Below are positions 39,112 to 44,812 of a stretch of 44,812 nt of DNA, one piece after another. The notes beneath the pieces were generated by a model that worked only from the letters and a program-made list of their open reading frames with translations, searched no databases and was not told the origin of the DNA. Origin of the DNA: a virus; the IMG/VR virus record IMGVR_UViG_3300020595_000065, positions 1 to 44,812 of that record, one strand, 5' to 3'. Position 1 is the first letter of the stretch. Every line of letters starts with the position of its first letter. A program made the position numbers and the translations under genes.

Positions 39112-39139
39112 TTGCAATAATTAAAACTGTAGGCATAAT
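39112..39139 (+). promoter_or_regulatory. Promoter, TTGCAA-16-CATAAT
   Basis: TTGCAA (39112-39117), 16 bases, CATAAT (39134-39139), then AGCATAAG, TATAAATATAAATATAAG repeats, AAGGAATTAAAAA before ATG 39189. Confidence 0.7.
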
Positions 39140-39188
39140 AATAGCATAAGAAAATATAAATATAAATATAAGTATAAGGAATTAAAAA

Positions 39189-39650
39189 ATGCAATTAGTA
39201 AAATATTATAGAGCTCCAAACGTTTACACTTTAGCAACTACAAAGATATTAAAAGCAGACGAAATAGTGGACTACACTACAAGATATGGCAAAAGCATAG
39301 AGTTAACTATTTGCAATCTAATAGAAACTGCTAAAGATGGCACAAACTACTATTCTTATACTAAAGGAAATAAAATGTCTATTATAAAAATAATGTTGCT
39401 ATGTGTAAATGGGTTTCTTGCACTTTGTTTGTTTGTAAGTTGTCTAGAAAGTGAAAAGAAGATTAAGCATGCTAATATTATGTCAAAAGCAGTCAGCAAG
39501 TATCATCAAAATCTTGTTGAAGCATGTGTAAAAGAACCCAACGGAAATCATGTTGCAGACTGTCAGTATATCATTAACAACGGGATAGAGTTACCCTATA
39601 AAAGATTAGATGTCAATTATTATTCACAATACACAAAATACACAAATTAA
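39189..39650 (+). CDS. Unknown protein with internal membrane/lipoprotein-like start
   Basis: 153 aa. The first 62 residues are soluble (NVYTLATTKILKADEIVDYT). Met63 (ATG 39375) begins a signal-like segment MSIIKIMLLCVNGFLALCLF then VSCLES, with a Cys in a lipobox-like place. AAGGA lies six bases upstream of 39375, as good as the main ribosome site. The 91-residue product from 39375 would be a small exported or lipid-anchored protein. The gene could thus be a fusion of two genes or have two starts. Confidence 0.55.
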   Translation: MQLVKYYRAPNVYTLATTKILKADEIVDYTTRYGKSIELTICNLIETAKDGTNYYSYTKGNKMSIIKIMLLCVNGFLALCLFVSCLESEKKIKHANIMSKAVSKYHQNLVEACVKEPNGNHVADCQYIINNGIELPYKRLDVNYYSQYTKYTN

Positions 39651-39654
39651 ACAC

Positions 39655-39682
39655 TTGCAACACTTAAAAATATAGTTATAAT
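39655..39682 (+). promoter_or_regulatory. Promoter, TTGCAA-16-TATAAT
   Basis: TTGCAA (39655-39660), 16 bases, TATAAT (39677-39682), followed by AGCATAAGG, TATATAAATATAAGGG before ATG 39721. Confidence 0.72.
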
Positions 39683-39720
39683 AATAGCATAAGGATATAT
39701 AAATATAAGGGAATAAAAAA

Positions 39721-39972
39721 ATGGCAAAATTAAAATTTACTTTAAATAAATTAACTAAATTAGGCTTTAAATTCACTCAAGCCACAGGAAATTCATATGT
39801 GTGCAAATTAAAAAACAATGCTATTTTTAGCTTGAATGTAATTGATGAAAACACTGTGTACTCTTTATGTTCTGAATCCTTTTGTAAAGAAATGGATAGA
39901 TATACGAAACCTACATTTTATCACGACATAAATTCAGCTGTCATGTGCTTATCAGATGATATAATTAAATAA
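39721..39972 (+). CDS. Unknown small protein
   Basis: 83 aa. N-terminal KLKFTLNKLTKLGFKFTQAT, then CKLKNNAIFSLNVIDENTVY and YHDINSAVMCLSDDI at the end. No family recognised. Own promoter and AAGGG ribosome site; the following hairpin probably ends the transcript. Last of the series of accessory genes before packaging. Confidence 0.6.
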   Translation: MAKLKFTLNKLTKLGFKFTQATGNSYVCKLKNNAIFSLNVIDENTVYSLCSESFCKEMDRYTKPTFYHDINSAVMCLSDDIIK

Positions 39973-39982
39973 AAATACCTAC

Positions 39983-40023
39983 ATTAACCGTTTTATATAG
40001 ACAATTAAGACGGTTAATTTTCT
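39983..40023 (+). terminator. Rho-independent-like terminator before packaging region
   Basis: ATTAACCGT (39983-39991) pairs perfectly with ACGGTTAAT (40010-40018) over an 18-base loop, and TTTTCT follows. It separates the accessory genes from the packaging/head operon. Confidence 0.65.
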
Positions 40024-40032
40024 ATTGACTTT

Positions 40033-40038
40033 TATAAT
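40033..40038 (+). promoter_or_regulatory. Possible late -10 element
   Basis: TATAAT without a -35 at proper distance (TTGACT at 40025 is too close). It follows the terminator and precedes the packaging genes, so an activator-dependent late promoter is conceivable. Confidence 0.25.
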
Positions 40039-40084
40039 AAAAAAAGGTACTCCCAGGGGTTTTAGTAGTGTTTGGGGTTTATTA

Positions 40085-40248
40085 GCCGACGGCGGCAATT
40101 TAAAAAACACACCACTTTTTCAAGATATAACATTCAAAATACAGTTAGGCCGCTGGTTTTTGCTAAGTTTTTACACTTATCTAGTTGATTGTTATGTAGT
40201 TTTATATAACATGCTCTATATTGTTATATTATTTTATTGTCGTTATAT
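40085..40248 (+). other. Candidate cos/packaging region
   Basis: GCCGACGGCGGC (40085-40096) is an isolated GC-only block (one A) in otherwise AT-rich DNA, 150 bp upstream of the small terminase start. Lambda cosN is a similar GC-rich 12-mer about 190 bp before Nu1. GTTATRT or its complement is repeated five times behind it (40124-40133, 40191-40197, 40204-40212, 40223-40229, 40242-40248), possible terminase-binding sites like lambda R sites. Upstream are two GGGGTTT repeats. A TTG-led frame (from 40025) crosses this region but seems non-coding. Confidence 0.45.
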
Positions 40249-40954
40249 GCAGCTAATTAAACGTGCAGATTTTACAAGGGTATTCAAGCTGCAAAGGGCT
40301 AATGTATCAGTTTATTTAAAAAAAGGCGGTAAATTTGTAAAGTGTACGCACGAAATTGATAGCAAGCAGTATATAAATGTTATGCACCCTCTTTTCATAT
40401 CTCACTACAATCAAAATTTATCAAAAAAAATAGGGTTATCATTAGATGAAGTGATAGAACAGCATAACAGCTTATTTTTAGAGATATCAAGCAGTACTGA
40501 AGTAGAGCAGAAAGACATTGTAAATAAAAACAGCGTACTAGATAAAACTACAGTACTGACACGCAGTAAAATTGACGCTTTAGGGCATTTAACATTACAG
40601 CAGGTAGTTGAAGAATATGGTAGTCAGTACAATTTTAATCTTGAAATGCAAGGTTTTAAAGAGCTGTTAGAAGTGCAAAAACTTGCTAATCAAGTATGTA
40701 AGCAGCGTGGCGAACTAGTGGGCGTGGAGCTATTAACAAAAACAACAAAAGGTTATTTAGATAGTTTATCTACTGCATTATTAACAGACTTTACAAATTG
40801 GACGGTACTAGAAGTGGCAGCAATCACAGATTGTAGCAAAGAAAAACAGCTAACAATGCGGGAGAAATTAAAAGCAGAACTAAGCAGGCATTTAAAAGCA
40901 ACACAAAACAGCATAATAAAACAAGTCAATAAAGCTCAACAAGCATATGCATAA
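40247..40954 (+). CDS. Putative terminase small subunit
   Basis: 235 aa from ATG 40247; an open frame reaches back to a TTG at 40025, but that 74-residue part is hydrophobic and covers the candidate cos region. The N-terminus, LIKRADFTRVFKLQRANVSV (3-22) with YLKKGGKFV, looks like a Nu1-type winged helix-turn-helix, followed by HEIDSKQYINVMHPLF. Middle to end is helical and basic. Direct contact with the GpA-family large subunit (start at the next base after the stop) supports the role: recognition of the packaging site. Confidence 0.6.
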   Translation: MQLIKRADFTRVFKLQRANVSVYLKKGGKFVKCTHEIDSKQYINVMHPLFISHYNQNLSKKIGLSLDEVIEQHNSLFLEISSSTEVEQKDIVNKNSVLDKTTVLTRSKIDALGHLTLQQVVEEYGSQYNFNLEMQGFKELLEVQKLANQVCKQRGELVGVELLTKTTKGYLDSLSTALLTDFTNWTVLEVAAITDCSKEKQLTMREKLKAELSRHLKATQNSIIKQVNKAQQAYA

Positions 40955-43345
40955 ATGAAGCTTAGCATTACACTAAAAGAATTGGCTAGTGTTGCTAGCA
41001 ATGGAAGCTTAACGTATGAGCAAGCTAGTTTTTACGCAACGCTATATAAGCTCCTTTCCTCGTGTCTGCAGCAAGATAGTAATATTATTAACAACGCTAA
41101 AAAGATAATAGATCTATTAGTTTCATATGGCTTAGAAAGTGAATTAGAACATAGTTACCACAATTTAAAATCAAAAACACCTTTGCAGGTGCAAGAGGAA
41201 ATAAGTAATAATAAATTTGTAAATAATCTGATTATTTTTGTGTGGTTTAAATTTTGTCAGCAAAAAAGCCAATCAATACACTTGTTAAATTTTGAGCAGT
41301 CTGATGTTGATATAGATGAGAATAAAAAAGAACAGCAAACAGAAAAAAGGACAATCTGGGTAGCTCCAGAGTTTGACACGCATAACTTATTAGATGTATT
41401 TTCTAACTTAGTAAATAAAAGCGTTACTTTATCTGTAAGTGCGTGGAGTGAACAAAACAGAATTCTAGGTGCTACGAGCAATAAAGCCAACAGTTTATAT
41501 GATTATAGCGTAGTTCCCTATTTGCGTGAAATTGTAGATCAATTAAGCGTTAACAGTGCAACGAAAGAAGTAGTCTTGATGAAAGGCGTGCAGCTAGGAG
41601 CTACGACAGGAATATTAGAAAACTTTATAGGTTATGGCATAGAACACGTATCTAACGCGTCGATGCTGATGGTAACAGCTACGGAAGATTTGGCAAAAGA
41701 AAGAATGGATAAGTTTATAAAGCCTATGGTTCTTGACGCTAAAATGGAGCATAGAATTATTAGTCAAGATTTTTTTTCTAGGAATAAAAAGAGCGGTGCA
41801 ACGGCGAAACAGATGGAATGGGTAGGAGGTGGCTTTTTAAAAGCTATAGGGTCAAATAGTGGCAGTAGTTTGCGTTCATTGCCTGTTAAATTTTTATTAT
41901 TAGATGAAGTAGATAGTTATCCTGCTAAAGTGGGCAAAGAAGGTGATACTCTGGGTTTGGCAGTAGCTAGAACGCATACCTACGGCTCAAGTAAAAAAAT
42001 ACTATATATAAGTACGCCATTAATTCAAGAGACTAGCCAAATTTACAAAGCTTTTTTAATGGGAGACCAACGCAAGTACTATGTGCCATGTTTAAAATGT
42101 AATGAGTATCAAGAATTATTGTTTAACAAAGCAGATGAAGAAACAGGGTTAGTTTATGGCTTAATTTTCAAGACTTTAGAAAACGGCAACTTAGATTATG
42201 ACTCGGTTCGGTACTTGTGTAAATTTTGCCAGCATGAACATAAAAATCACGATAAAACCAAGATGTTAAAGTTAGGCAAATGGAAAGCTACAGCAGAGCC
42301 GCAAAAACAAGGAGCGGTAAGTTACCAGATCAGCGGCTTATACTCTCCAGCGAGCTTCAAAAGCTGGGAAGATATTTGTTATGATTGGTTGCAATGCTGG
42401 GACGTGGTTACTAATAAGCCTAAGGATTTAGATAAATTACAAGTATTTTATAATAATAATTTGGGTAAGCCGTTTAGAGAATTAAGAGAAAAATTACAGC
42501 TTAGCGTCATCAGTAAACATAAACGCAACTACAAAAAAAGCACACTTCCGAACGCATACGCAGAAAAACACGCAGGGCAAAAAATTAGACTAATTACAGC
42601 GGCGGTAGATGTACATGCTGATAACTTAGCAGTCGTAATAGTTGGGTGGGCAAAAGGTCGCTGTTTTCTACTTGACTACCAACGCATAGAGGGTGATTGT
42701 TTAAAATCTACGGATAAAAGTTGGGGTAAGCTGTGGGAGTTGATGGAGAAGAAATACACAGATACAGATGCAGTACATAAGTTTGCAGTAGCACAAATAT
42801 TTATAGATACAGGATATAAGCAGTACACGGTAGCAGAAGCAGCAGCAAAAGCACCAGCAGCGGTACGCAAAAAAATACAGCTAATAAAAGGCGAGAGCAG
42901 CGGAAAAGCTCAACAAATCAACTTCAAATATGGAACTAAAAGTCTTGCCAATTACAGGCAATTAATAATATATATAGATAATTATAAAAATTACATACAC
43001 GGCAAACTGCACTATACTTGGGAGCAAGGAGATATTATGCCAGAGGGACATTTTAATACTTATAACTCTATCTCTAGCTCACAACTAAAAGAGCTAACAA
43101 ATGAAAGTAAACAGGAAGTAGTTGATAGCTTGACAGGCAAAGTAGTAGGGTATAAATGGCATAGAGCAGGCAAGAATGAACTTTTTGACGGATTAGTATA
43201 TAATTATTGTGCTATTGAGTTTATGGCACAGATGTACTATAATCAGTTTAAAGAACGCTACACAAATATAGATATGACTTTTAGTATGTCTTATTTTTGG
43301 AGTGAATTATTTCCTCGAATTGAACAACAAGTTATTGATGACTAG
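40955..43345 (+). CDS. Terminase large subunit, GpA family
   Basis: 796 aa, versus 641 in lambda gpA; about 130 extra residues at the N-terminus. Family start RTIWVAPEFDT at about 130. ATPase: Walker A MKGVQLGATTG (about 209-219), Walker B FLLLDEVDSYP (about 312-322), motif III YISTPLIQ. A Cys-pair zinc-like segment VPCLKCNEYQ. Nuclease domain: ITAAVDVHADNLAVVIVGW (about 548-566) with acidic residue and IFIDTGYK later. It cuts concatemers at cos and drives DNA into the head. The next gene overlaps it by eight bases. Confidence 0.87.
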   Translation: MKLSITLKELASVASNGSLTYEQASFYATLYKLLSSCLQQDSNIINNAKKIIDLLVSYGLESELEHSYHNLKSKTPLQVQEEISNNKFVNNLIIFVWFKFCQQKSQSIHLLNFEQSDVDIDENKKEQQTEKRTIWVAPEFDTHNLLDVFSNLVNKSVTLSVSAWSEQNRILGATSNKANSLYDYSVVPYLREIVDQLSVNSATKEVVLMKGVQLGATTGILENFIGYGIEHVSNASMLMVTATEDLAKERMDKFIKPMVLDAKMEHRIISQDFFSRNKKSGATAKQMEWVGGGFLKAIGSNSGSSLRSLPVKFLLLDEVDSYPAKVGKEGDTLGLAVARTHTYGSSKKILYISTPLIQETSQIYKAFLMGDQRKYYVPCLKCNEYQELLFNKADEETGLVYGLIFKTLENGNLDYDSVRYLCKFCQHEHKNHDKTKMLKLGKWKATAEPQKQGAVSYQISGLYSPASFKSWEDICYDWLQCWDVVTNKPKDLDKLQVFYNNNLGKPFRELREKLQLSVISKHKRNYKKSTLPNAYAEKHAGQKIRLITAAVDVHADNLAVVIVGWAKGRCFLLDYQRIEGDCLKSTDKSWGKLWELMEKKYTDTDAVHKFAVAQIFIDTGYKQYTVAEAAAKAPAAVRKKIQLIKGESSGKAQQINFKYGTKSLANYRQLIIYIDNYKNYIHGKLHYTWEQGDIMPEGHFNTYNSISSSQLKELTNESKQEVVDSLTGKVVGYKWHRAGKNELFDGLVYNYCAIEFMAQMYYNQFKERYTNIDMTFSMSYFWSELFPRIEQQVIDD

Positions 43346-43589
43346 CACATTTTGGACAGATCAAAAAATAGCAATAACAAAGCAACTGACAGAACTTAGA
43401 GCATCTATATCAGCTATAGTTATTGGCGGTGTAGAGAGTTACTCAATTGATGATGGGCAAAGCAGGCAGCAAGTAACTAAACAAAATATAGCTTATTTAC
43501 ATAAGCTTGAAGTGCAGTATATAGCACAATTAAAAGCAATTGATAAGCAAGAAAAGCCATACACAACAACTGTAGGAGTAGCATATTAA
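43338..43589 (+). CDS. Head-tail connector, lambda gpW-like
   Basis: 83 aa from ATG 43338; a GTG at 43302 lies within the terminase and would add 12 residues. Helix-turn pattern of gpW: TDQKIAITKQLTELRASISA, then VIGGVESYSIDDGQSRQQV and IAYLHKLEVQYIAQLKAI. In lambda gpW (68 aa) lies between the terminase and portal genes, as here. It closes the head below the portal. It ends with TAATG overlap on the portal gene. Confidence 0.7.
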   Translation: MTSTFWTDQKIAITKQLTELRASISAIVIGGVESYSIDDGQSRQQVTKQNIAYLHKLEVQYIAQLKAIDKQEKPYTTTVGVAY

Positions 43590-44812
43590 TGTATACTGAA
43601 GAAGAAAAAAACAACGCAAATAGCACTACAGCACAGCAAGCAGCTAAAGAGTTCAACATAAGTAACGGTACAATTAACAATTGTTTCACTGATTCACAGC
43701 CAAAAATTGAAGCTTACAATAAAGGTAGTAGCAACATAGGAAGTTCTGATTTTGGCAATCTATTTGAGTTTAAATTATTTGATAACGACACTGTAAATAC
43801 AGCAAATGCAAGCGGCTCAAGAATGGACTATGGCAGATGGGCAAATCTTGCTTACGGTGCTGTAGAGGTATATAAAAGTAATGGGATCGCAGCTACTTTA
43901 GTGGATAGATTAGTGGCAAGCGTAATAAATACGGGCTTAAAGCTGCAAGCTATTACAGAAAATATCACTGATAGTAAAGCTATAGAGCAAGATTTTAAGG
44001 TATGGAGTGATAACGCTTATTTATGCGATTACTCCAGACAGCGAAGCTGGAGCGAATTGCAAGCACAAATATATCAATTAGCATTAGTGTATGGAGATGT
44101 TTTAGTAGTAGCACACGCAAGTACACAAAATAATTTGCCTTTGCTTCAAGTAATCAGTACTGATAAGCTTACAAATCCAGATCAATCCAGGTTAAACGGT
44201 GATAATTATGTACAGGAGGGAGTAGAAATAGACCGCTACGGCAAACAGGTAGCATTTTGGGTAACTAATGCAAAAGGAGAAGCAAAAAGAATAAACGCAT
44301 ACGGGCGTGTTAGTGGTATTAAACGTACAGCATGGCTAGTATACGGACATAGAACAAGACGCGTAAATGGCGTAAGGGGCTACCCTGTGTTAAATGCAGT
44401 ATATGAGTTTATAAAAGACATTGATAAGCTTAGTAAAGCAAACTTAAAAAAGGGCATAATTTCATCTTCTATAGCAGCTTTTGTTAAAAAAAGCATGGTT
44501 GAAAGTAATAGTATGCCAGATTATAACCCACTTTCCGAAGCAGCTGGAAAAATTGAGAACAAAACAATAGCACAAACTGGCACTGACATAAATTACAAAC
44601 AGCACGATGTAATGAATGGCACAGTAGTTACTGGCTTAAACGCTGGCGAGGAGATAGTGCAGATTAAACAAGAAGGCATGGGTACGGATTATATTAGTTA
44701 TCAAGACGCTCAAATAAAAATATGTGCATACGCTTTAGAAGTTCCTCCGAATGTGTTTAAGATGGAATACGACCAAAGCTTTAATGCAACGCAGGCAACT
44801 AACAATCAATTT
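43589..44812 (+). CDS. Portal protein, lambda gpB family (5' part, runs off the window)
   Basis: The frame from ATG 43589 is open for 408 codons to the last base. Segments include RMDYGRWANLAYGAVEVYKS, YQLALVYGDVLVV, GVEIDRYGKQVAFWV, KRTAWLVYGHRTRRVNG, RGYPVLNAVYEFIKDIDKL and YALEVPPNVFKMEYDQSF then NATQA, the family's 'Y....FN.tq' region near the C-terminal part. Lambda gpB is 533 aa, so about 100 residues are missing. The C-terminal tail at 1-59 probably belongs to it. The portal is the dodecameric entry ring of the head. Confidence 0.85.
   Translation, partial: MYTEEEKNNANSTTAQQAAKEFNISNGTINNCFTDSQPKIEAYNKGSSNIGSSDFGNLFEFKLFDNDTVNTANASGSRMDYGRWANLAYGAVEVYKSNGIAATLVDRLVASVINTGLKLQAITENITDSKAIEQDFKVWSDNAYLCDYSRQRSWSELQAQIYQLALVYGDVLVVAHASTQNNLPLLQVISTDKLTNPDQSRLNGDNYVQEGVEIDRYGKQVAFWVTNAKGEAKRINAYGRVSGIKRTAWLVYGHRTRRVNGVRGYPVLNAVYEFIKDIDKLSKANLKKGIISSSIAAFVKKSMVESNSMPDYNPLSEAAGKIENKTIAQTGTDINYKQHDVMNGTVVTGLNAGEEIVQIKQEGMGTDYISYQDAQIKICAYALEVPPNVFKMEYDQSFNATQATNNQF

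Noticed and set aside
40025-40038. TTGACT and TATAAT as a standard promoter
   Set aside because: Only two bases separate the hexamers; this cannot work as a -35/-10 pair.
40025-40246. TTG-led N-terminal extension of the small terminase
   Set aside because: Hydrophobic, unlike the family, and it covers the candidate cos region and repeats; ATG 40247 gives a normal HTH start.

Overview
This window is a nearly complete genome of a tailed phage with a contractile tail (myovirus morphology). It is AT-rich and densely packed. The two ends of one portal gene lie at the two edges of the window: the C-terminal tail at 1-59 and the N-terminal 408 codons at 43589-44812. The sequence is therefore a circular or terminally redundant genome opened inside the portal gene, with about 100 portal codons not shown. 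The host is probably a Gram-negative, AT-rich bacterium. Reasons are the E-C-T GH24 endolysin, the Mu-like baseplate, Sec signal peptides and Shine-Dalgarno-led genes. The host genus cannot be named. I recognise no integrase, transposase or CI-type repressor, and no tRNA.

Region 1 (40085-44812, wrapping to 1-3928, + strand) holds packaging and head genes of lambda type: candidate cos site, candidate small terminase, GpA-family large terminase, gpW-like connector, portal, S49 protease, gpD-like decoration protein, gpE-like capsid, and neck proteins. Region 2 (3925-15011, +) is a Mu-like contractile tail: sheath, tube, frameshifted tail chaperone, tape measure, gpN-like, hub with LysM, spike, gp46, gpJ/gp47, gp48-like and a tail fibre. 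The particle is thus a lambda-type head on a Mu-type tail. Region 3 (15014-20242, +) carries fibre and adhesin accessories plus a candidate permuted-papain protein. Region 4 (20275-23472, +) is lysis: three small membrane proteins, endolysin, a metallophosphoesterase and a secreted thermonuclease.

Region 5 (27940-23606, - strand) is a recombination operon: Sak4-like ATPase, DUF669 ssDNA-binding protein, YqaJ exonuclease, SF2 helicase and VRR-NUC nuclease. It diverges from region 6 (28052-30525, +), a Cro/YdaS-like regulator and a Prim-Pol/helicase. The two share a highly symmetric promoter/operator at 27951-28042. Directly after the primase-helicase lies a 13-copy repeat array flanking extremely AT-rich DNA (30598-30902), the best origin candidate.

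Region 7 (31017-39972, +) is an accessory region built from small, separately transcribed genes. Seven of its promoters, plus one in the lysis region and one with no ORF behind it, have the same layout: TTGCAA-like -35, exactly 16 bp, TATAAT-like -10. Most are followed by an ATAAAT-repeat leader ending in AAGGA. It encodes a ParB-methyltransferase fusion, small DNA-binding-like proteins, a membrane-anchored HTH protein with a signal-peptidase-like site, a fibre-like protein, a PLD-family protein, and a family of small unknown proteins of which one copy has an in-frame stop. Functions are inferred from recognised motifs, with no database search. Names for small proteins without a recognised motif are deliberately left open.
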